This document shows, piece after piece, positions 6,442 through 13,483 of a DNA stretch of 15,002 nucleotides. This stretch comes from an uncultured Chloroflexota bacterium (lineage in GTDB: Bacteria; Chloroflexota; Anaerolineae; Anaerolineales; Anaerolineaceae): contig CADBKS010000054.1 in NCBI GenBank assembly GCA_902795255.1, positions 1-15,002 on the forward strand, read 5' to 3'. The position numbers and the translations under genes are program-made. Position 1 is the first letter of the stretch. Every line of letters starts with the position of its first letter. Under the pieces are notes generated by a model. The model was given only the letters and a program-made list of their open reading frames with translations. It searched no databases and had not been told where the DNA came from.

Positions 6442-6951
6442 TATGCACCCAACCCGCAAAACCCGATTTACCGAACAATCTTCGAACTGATATTCTTACA
6501 GGGCGGAATGATAGAAAACCCGGATTCATTTTACAGACTGGCAAAAGATTTTTGTCAATATGTACAGGAAAATGAAATATCCTGTGCAGCAATTGACGCT
6601 CTCATCTCAGCACTGATGAAATTGTATATCTCTGCACTTGAACTTCCGGATATGCAACCGGATACCGGTTAAGCGGAGAATGCACCGGAAAAAATATCAA
6701 TAAAAATCAGCCGGGATCTTCCCACTTTATACTGGGAGGTCTTTGACCCTTTGGTAAATGAAACTCCGGTCTGCGTGGATCTTTATGATGACTTATCTGA
6801 TATCGTCAGGGATCTGAAGGACGGAATCAGTGCATATGAACATGGAAGGATCGGTGATGCGGTCTTTAACTGGCGATTCGGAGTGATGACGCATTGGGGA
6901 GATCACACCGTAAATGCGATAAGGGCTTTACACCGGCTCCGATTTGGATAG
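6442..6951 (+). pseudogene. DUF5063 protein, broken by an in-frame stop and lacking a clear start
   Basis: One frame holds two halves of a DUF5063-like protein. The first half reads NPIYRTIFELI, then FYRLAKDFCQYVQENE and LISALMKLYISALELPD; a TAA at 6670-6672 interrupts it. The same frame continues with LPTLYWEVFDP, CVDLYDDLSDIVRDLKDGI, AYEHGRIGDAVFNWRFG and the family's closing HWGDHTVNAIRALH, ending at 6951. No frameshift is needed to join the halves, so a single point mutation explains the break. The only start in frame in the first part is ATG 6508 (weak site), and the upstream codons run straight into the palindrome at 6411-6441. The family's function is unknown. Translation of the second half alone from TTG 6751 is possible but has no good ribosome binding site. 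Confidence 0.7.
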
Positions 6952-7115
6952 ATCCGATTCAACGAAACACCTTTTCCGGGTTGATCCGCAGACGCACAGA
7001 ATATGGTTTTAAGCAGCAAACGTCCCCCCTTGTCAAAGGATGCTCAATAGGTGTCCATTTTCAGCCATAACGTGTTTGTAATATGCTGAAGATTATTGAT
7101 ATGTCAATGAAACGC

Positions 7116-7121
7116 TATAAT
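7116..7121 (+). promoter_or_regulatory. Possible -10 box before the terminase fragment
   Basis: TATAAT lies in AT-rich DNA 46 nt before the terminase fragment. TTGATA is upstream, but the spacing is only 14 nt; TTATTG at 17 nt is poor. The stretch 6952-7166 otherwise shows nothing recognisable. Confidence 0.25.
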
Positions 7122-7166
7122 AAATGAATAATAATTCAATGAGTTTTTGAAAGAAAACAAAATACC

Positions 7167-8201
7167 ATGGAGTTAACGAAAGGGTCTGGCGACGCCCGGG
7201 AACAGCCACTGTATTTTCTCATTACCACGGCAGGTACGGACAGGGAAAGTATCTGCTATGAGCTTCACTGTAAAGCACTGGAAATTCTGAAAGGGAATAA
7301 GATCGATCACACTTTCTATCCGGTGGTCTACGGCCTTGCTGACGATGAGGACTGGACAGACGAAGCTAACTGGTACAAAGCCAATCCCTCCCCGGGGCAG
7401 ACGATCCAGATCGAGCGGGTCAGGGAAGCCTTCAATGAAGCAATCGACAATCCCGCGGAGGAGAATGTGTTCAAACAGCTGCGTTTGAACATGTGGGTCT
7501 CAAGCCTGACGCGGTTTATACCGGAGCAGATATATGACCTCGGAAATACTCCAATCGACATGAAATCTCTTGAAGGCCGGGACTGCTACGCAGGGCTTGA
7601 TCTGTCAAGCACAGGTGATATCACGGCTTTTGTTCTCATGTTCCCGCCCAGGGACGAGACCGAAAAGTACGTCATGCTGCCGTTTTTCTGGATCCCTGAG
7701 GACACTATCCCTATCCGCGTCAGACGGGCATCAGTACCGTACGATGTCTGGTACCGGCAGGGATTTATCAACGCTACCGAAGGCAATGTGATCCACTATG
7801 ATTTCATCGAGAAATTTATTGAGGATCTGGGAATGCGGTATCACATTCTTGAAATCGCATTCGACCGTTGGGGCGCGGTCCAGATGACGCAGGACTTGGA
7901 AGGGATGGGCTTCACTGTTGTTCCCTTCGGCCAGGGATACAAGGACATGTCGCCCCCGACCAAGGAGTTCTATAAACTTCTGATGGAAGGGCGGATCATC
8001 CACGGCGGGAACCCAGTCATGCGCTGGATGGCCGGAAATGTTGTGGTGGATACCGACCCCGCCGGAAATATCAAGTGCACCAAGGCGAAATCACCGGAAA
8101 AGATCGACGGGATCGTTGCCGCAATCATGGCGTTGGACCGCTGCATACGGCATGAAAATATAGCCAGCGTGTATGATGAGCGGGGATTGATGGTGTTTTG
8201 A
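7167..8201 (+). pseudogene. Phage terminase large subunit, C-terminal fragment
   Basis: 344 codons matching the last ~60% of an HK97-type terminase large subunit (normally about 550-600 aa). The fragment begins at LTKGSGDAREQPLYFLITTAGT, which contains the ATPase coupling motif (TTAGT, 20-24), and so lacks Walker A and B. It keeps the RNase-H-like nuclease domain: YAGLDLSSTGDI (D145, D151), IAFDRWGAVQM (D233) and SPEKIDGIVAAIMALDR (D314). Terminases cut phage DNA and drive it into the capsid; without the ATPase half this cannot work. The homology breaks within a few codons of the ATG at 7167, and the DNA just upstream is AT-rich and lacks a good ribosome binding site. This is a prophage relic. 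Its normal partner, the portal gene, is reduced to a stub at 9683. Confidence 0.85.
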
Positions 8202-8250
8202 TGAAAATATCATGAATGTTGGATTTTATGATTCTTTTATTCATATAGTT

Positions 8251-8256
8251 TATAAT
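8251..8256 (+). promoter_or_regulatory. Possible -10 box of the zinc-finger membrane protein gene
   Basis: TATAAT in a very AT-rich gap, 90 nt upstream of ATG 8346. TTATGA at 8226-8231 could be a -35 at 19 nt spacing, but it is poor. Many similar AT words occur here by chance. Confidence 0.25.
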
Positions 8257-8345
8257 TTTATATCATAATCAATGTTCTCTAATATTCAATCAGTTTTCAG
8301 AAAGTTCTTATGGCGATGTGAAAATTTTGTTTTAGGAGATAATAT

Positions 8346-9392
8346 ATGTTTATCTGTTCAATTTGCGGGAAAAATGTTGATGGGCCAGTTGTTTTTACAT
8401 TAGATCCAACACATCCAATATGCGATGTCTGTGTCAACAAGTTCGATGATTTGATAAAAAATCCGGACAAGGATGCTTTTCTTAATGCGTATTCTTACTT
8501 CGACTCAGTAGAAAAAACGAATAAAGACCCGATTGTTACGTCAAGATTGGATTATTTCCTAAAACAGAATGAGGAGAAATTTCATACTGTTGTTGATGAT
8601 TTATCCCATCAAAAAATTAATGATTTTATTAATAATGGTAATGAAGAAATTGTTAATCTAAGAGAAAGTATTGAGATAATAAAAAAAGAAAAAATAGAAA
8701 AAGAAGAAAAGGAAGCGCAAGAAAAAGAAAAAAAAGACAGGGAAGAATTACTTGAATCACTAGGTCTATTTACATCTATAAGAGAATATATTTCCATCGA
8801 ACAACTTAGTGACTATATGCGTCGATGGACAACAAATGAGGAAAAAGTTGGAGAACATATAATCTATTATAATAAAGAAATGGGTAAAATCTTTCCCGAC
8901 CTTAAAGATGAAGAATACGAACAAATAAAAAAAATAGTTGAAGAAAAAAAATCATTGGAAGACGAAAAAAAACAATTGATCTCTTCTGAGTCAAAGCATG
9001 AAGAAGATAATTCAACAAAACCAATTTTCTCTCCAGTTCAGAACGAGGATGAACAGGTATCAATTCATACTCCCCCAAAAGAGCCATTGTCTCTTCGGAT
9101 AAATAAAAACGAAATTTACGAGAGCTTTGCCGAAGGATTGATGAAATTATTAGCGTGTTTGATATGGATTGGTGGATTAATCATTTCCATTGTTATTTCA
9201 CGTATTCCTGGTAAATACTCTTGGGAAACAGAATTTTCATGGAAATATTTTTGGATATCCATTTTATTCTTCTTACTTAGCGGTGCCTTTACCTGGTGTT
9301 TGGCAGAATTATTTGGAAATTTGAATATTATCACGAGGATACTATATAATTTCCAGCTTGATCAATATTATGAATCTGACAGAAAAAAATAA
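8346..9392 (+). CDS. Unknown protein: N-terminal zinc finger, coiled coil, two C-terminal TM segments
   Basis: A 348-aa protein of no recognised family. The N-terminus has two CxxC pairs, CSIC (Cys 4, 7) and CDVC (Cys 26, 29), a likely zinc-binding treble-clef or ribbon. A strongly charged Lys/Glu-rich helix, probably coiled coil, covers about 100-137, with another at about 185-213. A helical block (IREYISIEQLSDYMRRW) lies between. A low-complexity linker (215-250) leads to two hydrophobic segments (about 266-286 and 301-321), then a short polar tail. It would sit in the membrane with the zinc finger and coiled coils probably in the cytoplasm. The start is clear: AGGAG 7 nt before ATG. The gene is far more AT-rich than the flanking chromosome, with poly-A codon runs, and stands alone between the terminase and portal fragments, so it was probably acquired with or into the prophage. 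A defence or exclusion role is possible but unproven. Confidence 0.75.
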   Translation: MFICSICGKNVDGPVVFTLDPTHPICDVCVNKFDDLIKNPDKDAFLNAYSYFDSVEKTNKDPIVTSRLDYFLKQNEEKFHTVVDDLSHQKINDFINNGNEEIVNLRESIEIIKKEKIEKEEKEAQEKEKKDREELLESLGLFTSIREYISIEQLSDYMRRWTTNEEKVGEHIIYYNKEMGKIFPDLKDEEYEQIKKIVEEKKSLEDEKKQLISSESKHEEDNSTKPIFSPVQNEDEQVSIHTPPKEPLSLRINKNEIYESFAEGLMKLLACLIWIGGLIISIVISRIPGKYSWETEFSWKYFWISILFFLLSGAFTWCLAELFGNLNIITRILYNFQLDQYYESDRKK

Positions 9393-9440
9393 GGGAGCCT
9401 TTAGTGATTGAATGAAAGATTTTAATCCTAGGAGTTGTAA

Positions 9441-9462
9441 ACAACAATCATACAACAATCAT
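9441..9462 (+). repeat. Two tandem copies of an 11-bp unit
   Basis: ACAACAATCAT occurs twice head to tail in the non-coding AT-rich stretch between the membrane-protein gene and the terminator at 9634. The rest of 9393-9633 shows nothing recognisable. Confidence 0.5.
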
Positions 9463-9633
9463 ATAGAAAGTATCTTTGCTATAGGTTCGGATATTCAATT
9501 CATATGGAATATAAGTGTTCCAAAAGGGAATCTCTCTATTCGAATTAGGAAACAGAACTAAAAATGTCCAAAATCGTATAAAATCTATCTTTCGTAATCA
9601 TCTATACTGATAACATGAGATTTTGAAAACACG

Positions 9634-9662
9634 GGCTTCCGGGTAAACCGGGGGCCTTTTTT
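9634..9662 (+). terminator. Intrinsic terminator before the portal stub
   Basis: GGCTTCCGG (9634-9642) pairs with CCGGGGGCC (9648-9656), 9 pairs including two G-U, with a 5-nt loop, followed by TTTTTT (9657-9662). It may end transcription of the gene at 8346. It lies only 21 nt before the portal start, so it may instead be an original phage element between terminase and portal. Confidence 0.65.
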
Positions 9663-9682
9663 GTTGTCTGGAGGTGATGTAA

Positions 9683-9838
9683 ATGGGAATGTTTGATTGG
9701 CTAAAACCACACAGTGCTCGGGATGCTCCCGTGATCACCAACAGCGTGAGGGATTCCGGACAGATTTTTACATTCGGCCGAGCTGATTCCGGCGAAAAGG
9801 TCGATGAAAAATCTGCGATGCAGATCGCTACGGTATTC
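9683..9838 (+). pseudogene. Phage portal protein, N-terminal stub
   Basis: A good ribosome binding site (GGAGGTGATG) precedes an ATG whose product reads MGMFDWLKPHSARD, then IFTFGRADSGEKVDEKSAMQIATV. This is the usual start of HK97-type portal proteins (MGxFDWL...G..V.e..Amq.. tVya). After about residue 51, where CVR-x-LAE is expected, the similarity ends and the frame runs on through KRQKSMLFVPVLM to a stop at 9911-9913. Another frame from 9832 reads GIQKAEIDAVRACIDECL before a stop, possibly the tail of an unrelated gene joined here. The portal forms the ring through which phage DNA passes; this stub cannot do so. The rest of the morphogenesis module is absent. Confidence 0.65.
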
Positions 9839-9959
9839 AAAAGGCAGAAATCGATGCTGTTCGTGCCTGTATTGATGAGTGCCTGTAAATCGAATCATCA
9901 AGCATTATCCTAACAAATTGGAATTTGCACAGCTGGACTTCCTTCGCTTTGGGAGATTC

Positions 9960-10364
9960 TTACAGCTTAAAAAATGCCAGCAAATCGCCCTCATCAAATG
10001 AATACAACCCAAGCGAACGGTAAAAGTGGACTGCTGGTGTGTCTACGCCTGTGACAACAAACTTCTGGCGGACATCGGCATATTTATCAAATACTACTTC
10101 CATCAACGTTTTCCCTATTCCTTTGCGCTGATAGTTTTCCAAAATAAGCAAATCTTGTATCAGTATAGTATGTTCACCATCTCCGATGCATCGAATAAAG
10201 CCTATAAGCTTATCATCGTCAAATGCACCAAGCGCAAACAGAGAATTGTCCCATGCGCGATACAGCCTTTCATCATCGCCGAGATATGCAGTCCACCCTA
10301 ACGCATCATAAAGATACTTTGCACTTTCCACATCACCTCTCGTTAATTGCCTATAAGTTATCAT
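9960..10364 (-). CDS. GNAT-family N-acetyltransferase
   Basis: A 134-aa protein beginning MITYRQLTRGDVESAKYLYDALGW. It has the GNAT fold order: LFALGAFDDDKLIGFIRCIGDG, the core strand ILIQDLLILENYQRKGIGKTLM with the acetyl-CoA loop QRKGIG (79-84), and a late VTGVDTPAVHFYRSLGLYSF. Such small single-domain GNATs acetylate amines of antibiotics, amino acids or proteins; this substrate cannot be told. An upstream in-frame GTG (10418) would add 18 residues lacking family similarity and spanning a repeat (10385-10398), so ATG 10364 is used; GGAGG is 14 nt upstream, somewhat far. The gene is intact, beside the broken prophage and in opposite orientation to it. Confidence 0.85.
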   Translation of the reverse strand: MITYRQLTRGDVESAKYLYDALGWTAYLGDDERLYRAWDNSLFALGAFDDDKLIGFIRCIGDGEHTILIQDLLILENYQRKGIGKTLMEVVFDKYADVRQKFVVTGVDTPAVHFYRSLGLYSFDEGDLLAFFKL

Positions 10365-10384
10365 TTCCAGTTCTGTTGCCTCCG

Positions 10385-10398
10385 ACAAATCCCGATTT
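10385..10398 (+). repeat. Direct repeat ACAAATCCCGATTT, copy 1
   Basis: An exact 14-bp word shared with 13069-13082, with weaker similarity beyond (GGGATA here, GGATAT there). The two copies bracket the protease gene. They could be traces of a mobile unit or a dispersed intergenic repeat. Confidence 0.5.
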
Positions 10399-10546
10399 GT
10401 TGGGGATAAGTATAGCACATTGAATACATGGAGAATACTCGGAATCGGTCAAAATCATCCTGAATCGCTGCATAGCTGTACTTTCAGCGTCATTTCCTTT
10501 CCCGATCCACATATTGATCAGGATCATCAGGGTTTGAAGGAATCAG

Positions 10547-10588
10547 AAAAGCCGCCTTACTCCCGACTTGTGTCAGGAATAAGGCGGC
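10547..10588 (-). terminator. Intrinsic terminator of the protease gene
   Basis: GCCGCCTTACTCC (10551-10563) pairs with GGAATAAGGCGGC (10576-10588), 12 of 13 positions. On the minus strand the stem is followed by TTTT (10550-10547). It lies 56 nt after the protease stop. Confidence 0.75.
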
Positions 10589-10643
10589 AGAGACACAGAT
10601 GATCTGAATCTTTGTTTACGACCGGGACAAATCAGTATCGGGA

Positions 10644-12701
10644 TCACTCCGCTTCCGAGGCGAGGACCTCGTCATGGTGGGCTGCGGGAATAAGGTATGC
10701 CTTGATGGGGAAGTTATCGACGACAATGTCATCTCTCCCGTTTTTGAAGAGCATCAAAGCAAACTCTTCAGGACCGCATTCGGCCCAGCGGGCGTCGATG
10801 ATCTCCTCTTTGACGTCAGCGAAATCAGCCCATTCGCCGTCTTTATAAAGCAGGCTTTCACCGGGGTTGACCACGCCCTTCATCTTCAGGATGATGCCCT
10901 GCATAGGATAAACATTTCCCATTAATGCATAGGGAGCTGCGTAGGTCATCCCGTTTTCGGTCTCATAACTCTGTGTAATGACCACGGCGTATTTTTCGCC
11001 CTGTTCGAGGAAGTATTCATCCTGCAGGTCGATGCGCTGATATCCGGCAAATTCCCTGTATACCTCACCCTCCTCCAGCAGCGTTCCCGAGCAGGGGTTT
11101 CCATCTTCGACATCCTTATAGATCTCATACCGAACGGTCGTCCGTGGGGCAGTGATCATAGCGGAAACCTGGAACAGGTACTCGTCTTCTTCAGCATCAA
11201 ACACGTTCGCCGCCTTGAGTTCGTTTTCGCTTGTTTCCGATTGATACGTTGTCGCCAGCAGCAGATCGTACTGATCGTAATTTACATAGAGATATTTGGT
11301 TTCGATGATCGGTGTAAACTCAAAACTGATCGCGTCATATATACCGTGGTCATAGTAAGAGATATAAAAATATCCTGTGTCGTCGATTCCCCAGGGGTTG
11401 GCGTTCGGACTCTCATAAACAGGTGCGCCGTATTTATTCACTGTTGCCGACGCCTTATCTTCCTCGGTCAGAGATCCCCAGCTGTTCTTCAGGATAAACG
11501 CGCCGTCCGCCGGAGGCGTGCTGCCTTCTATGGCCTCTCCGTTCGCGAATCTTGTGAAGTTTTCCTTCGGGTAGTTATCGTCATATCCGACCACCGTGAC
11601 CACATGGTTCGCTATAGGAGTGCCGGTATAGTATTGTGCCCAGGTCGTCGTATTGATATAGCCGTTTTCATCCGTTTCCTGGCCTGCCCTGCTTATGTCG
11701 GCTCTGATGCCCAGGGCGACGCCGTGACCGCGCGTGAGCTCCGTTTTGATCGCTGCAATACCTGCCTCGTCATATTCATATTCGTCTGATGATTTGGGAG
11801 ACAGCAGAGCATAGCTATTTTTAAAATGTACAACTTCATCAGGGACAAGATATTCAGCAGTCAGGGGGATGGACCAGTCGTCAAAACCCGCGTATTCCGA
11901 ACCGCTGAAAGAATCTTCATAAAGAGAATGACCTTCGCTCCATTCGGAATCAAACCATTCGTCAAATTCCTCTTCACTGTTGATCACGCCCGCATCGATC
12001 AGGTCATACATTTTTGAAACCATCTGCATTTTTTTATAATATTCCCTGCGCAGCGGAGCACGATCATCGGGTTCATTGATGTCATTATTTCGCCAGCCGT
12101 TGTTTCCGCGGTAAGCGTAAGGCTGCCAGCCGTTTACCTCAAGCCTCTCAACATACGGTCCGAAGCCTCCGGAAAAGAAGTTGATGCCGTAGGATGCGTC
12201 TCCGCCTGTATCATAAGCGGTATTGATGTAATCAGCTTCCGACTCGGTCAGGTCATATCCCTCTCCGATCTGAGAAGCGCGGATATGTCCGGTCTTCACT
12301 TCCTCTTCCGTAATGGCATGACGTGCAAACCAGCTGATGTATTTTTCAGAAAAATCAACCAGATCATTTTCCGTTCCCGCAGGAACACCGAAACCGTTAT
12401 CATGCAGGAAGGAAATTTCAGCCGCACCCGTGATTCCGAATGTCCAGCAGCTGTTGAAGGGCAATTGCCTTTTGACCGGGGTAACATAATTCTTGCCGTT
12501 GAAATCTCTCAGGTCAAACTTTTCAGGCAGATTTTCCGCCTCGCTGATAATATCCTGTCTGGCTTCTTCGGATTGCGGATTGAAGTCGCTGACGGTCAGC
12601 AGAGACACTTCGGGCGCTTCGGTGTCCTGAGCAAAAGCGGTAAAGGTGAAGAAGCCTGCCAATATGCCGAAGGCCAAAAGTAAAGAAACGATTTTTTTCA
12701 T
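10644..12701 (-). CDS. Secreted papain-family (C1A) cysteine protease with C-terminal lectin-like region
   Basis: A 685-aa protein with a signal peptide (MKKIVSLLLAFGILAGFFTFTAFAQ, cleaved near residue 25). The protease domain starts LPEKFDLRDFNGKNYVTPVKRQ, with oxyanion Gln 79 and catalytic Cys 85 in FNSCWTFG, His 366 in ANHVVTVVGYDD and Asn 406 in ILKNSWGS. A long insert of about 200 residues lies between Cys and His. Beyond residue 430 comes DTGYFYISYYDHGIYDAISF and a beta-rich region, which matches the 'lectin-like' domain usually linked to C1A proteases of gut Clostridia. There is no LPxTG motif or S-layer repeats, so it is probably released. It is very acidic. ATG 12701 has AGGAGGAT 7 nt upstream. 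Its terminator is at 10547-10588. The likely role is extracellular protein or peptide digestion. No export or regulator gene is next to it. Confidence 0.9.
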   Translation of the reverse strand: MKKIVSLLLAFGILAGFFTFTAFAQDTEAPEVSLLTVSDFNPQSEEARQDIISEAENLPEKFDLRDFNGKNYVTPVKRQLPFNSCWTFGITGAAEISFLHDNGFGVPAGTENDLVDFSEKYISWFARHAITEEEVKTGHIRASQIGEGYDLTESEADYINTAYDTGGDASYGINFFSGGFGPYVERLEVNGWQPYAYRGNNGWRNNDINEPDDRAPLRREYYKKMQMVSKMYDLIDAGVINSEEEFDEWFDSEWSEGHSLYEDSFSGSEYAGFDDWSIPLTAEYLVPDEVVHFKNSYALLSPKSSDEYEYDEAGIAAIKTELTRGHGVALGIRADISRAGQETDENGYINTTTWAQYYTGTPIANHVVTVVGYDDNYPKENFTRFANGEAIEGSTPPADGAFILKNSWGSLTEEDKASATVNKYGAPVYESPNANPWGIDDTGYFYISYYDHGIYDAISFEFTPIIETKYLYVNYDQYDLLLATTYQSETSENELKAANVFDAEEDEYLFQVSAMITAPRTTVRYEIYKDVEDGNPCSGTLLEEGEVYREFAGYQRIDLQDEYFLEQGEKYAVVITQSYETENGMTYAAPYALMGNVYPMQGIILKMKGVVNPGESLLYKDGEWADFADVKEEIIDARWAECGPEEFALMLFKNGRDDIVVDNFPIKAYLIPAAHHDEVLASEAE

Positions 12702-12977
12702 TTATGGATCCTCCTGATTTGATATACCCATCAGGTTAAACCAATGAGATGCTGAAGGAAGCCGGTCAAATGCCCCTTATTCCCGGGAAACTCGCAAAAG
12801 ACCCGTACACTGTTTTCCGAAATCGGGATCCTGCCCGCCTTTTTACAAAAATTCCACTTCCGCCGATATCAGCGTTGATGCAGTGCCGTATCTGTCAGGA
12901 AAGAGCCTTCTCTCCTGTGAACAAGAGGTTTTTCAATATCAATAGAATTTTACTATAGAAAATCAGAGTTCGCTGCG

Positions 12978-13043
12978 ATTAGTTGTAAGTTTTAAGTTAT
13001 AAGTCAAAAATAGTTATGATGCTCAAAACAGCTTACAACTAAT
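12978..13043. repeat. 12-bp perfect inverted repeat
   Basis: ATTAGTTGTAAG (12978-12989) and CTTACAACTAAT (13032-13043) are exact reverse complements 42 nt apart in AT-rich DNA. They could fold as a long hairpin or be the ends of a small non-coding mobile unit of about 66 bp. No flanking target duplication is evident. Confidence 0.55.
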
Positions 13044-13068
13044 AATGATTAGCTTTCAGCTTTATTCA

Positions 13069-13082
13069 ACAAATCCCGATTT
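13069..13082 (+). repeat. Direct repeat ACAAATCCCGATTT, copy 2
   Basis: Same orientation and sequence as 10385-10398. It lies on the upstream side of the protease gene. Confidence 0.5.
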
Positions 13083-13129
13083 AGCAGGATATCGACAAAT
13101 ATGAATTTGTCAGCTTTTCTGTTTGCTTA

Positions 13130-13270
13130 TCAGGAGTTGCTTTTCCAACTAAATAGAAGGATAGACAGCAAAACCAGAAGAATCCCGACAATCTTTATGA
13201 TCGTCATACTCTCTGAAAAGGCAAATACACCGATAATAGTTGCGACAACCAACTCGATTGACGCAACCAC
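13130..13270 (-). pseudogene. EamA/DMT-family transporter, C-terminal remnant
   Basis: The last ~47 codons of a drug/metabolite transporter: VVASIELVVATIIGVFAF, then MTIIKIVGILLVLLSILLF and a short basic tail SWKSNS before TGA at 13130-13132. These are the last two membrane helices (TM9-10) of a ten-helix EamA exporter, normally about 290 aa. Upstream the frame stays open into a hairpin-rich non-transporter sequence (13271-13459), so the rest of the gene is missing. The break coincides with the REP-like hairpin at 13272-13312. Confidence 0.75.
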
Positions 13271-13271
13271 T

Positions 13272-13312
13272 GGGGGACTGTCCCAAGCGCTCAACAATGG
13301 GACGGTTCCCCC
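13272..13312. repeat. REP-like imperfect hairpin (GGGACGGTTC type)
   Basis: GGGGGACTGTCCCA (13272-13285) pairs with TGGGACGGTTCCCCC (13298-13312) with few mismatches around a 12-nt loop. The right arm has GGGACGGTTC, also in the loop of the hairpin at 4555-4593 on the other strand. Words of this type recur as intergenic repeats in many clostridial genomes. A further hairpin follows at 13369-13384 (TGCCG/CGGCA). Confidence 0.6.
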
Positions 13313-13418
13313 GCTGTTCGGGTCGGTTACTCCGAAAGCGAGGGGACGCACAACTGTGCAGTCTTTTTGTGCCGGCTTCGCGGCATCAAAAAGGCAGACC
13401 AGGCGTGCTGCGCGGGAT

Positions 13419-13446
13419 AAAAAATCCGCTGCGTGAATCGCAGCGG
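13419..13446 (-). terminator. Intrinsic terminator of the gene at 13484
   Basis: CCGCTGCG (13426-13433) and CGCAGCGG (13439-13446) form an 8-bp GC stem with a 5-nt loop. On the minus strand it is followed by A and TTTTTT (13424-13419). It lies 37 nt after the stop of the large gene to the right. Confidence 0.85.
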
Positions 13447-13483
13447 CCTGTTTCTTCAAAAGGAGCCGAAGCTGCCTGAGCTT

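Larger units (their letters stand above)
12702..13129. other. Non-coding stretch upstream of the protease
   Basis: 428 bp without a convincing gene; the short plus-strand frame 12749-12958 has no ribosome binding site or family similarity. It must contain the protease promoter, but no paired -35 and -10 could be fixed on the minus strand (TTGACC near 12763 has no -10 at proper spacing). It turns AT-rich after about 12930 and holds the inverted repeat at 12978-13043 and copy 2 of the 14-bp repeat at 13069. Confidence 0.6.

Noticed and set aside
9441..9462. CRISPR-like or iteron array
   Set aside because: Only two short head-to-tail copies and no spacer pattern or replication gene nearby.
12749..12958. 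69-codon plus-strand frame upstream of the protease
   Set aside because: No ribosome binding site, no recognisable motif, in the expected promoter region.
13271..13459. Extension of the EamA frame by ~63 codons starting MKKQAAA
   Set aside because: These codons run through two hairpins and a terminator; no transporter or signal-peptide pattern.
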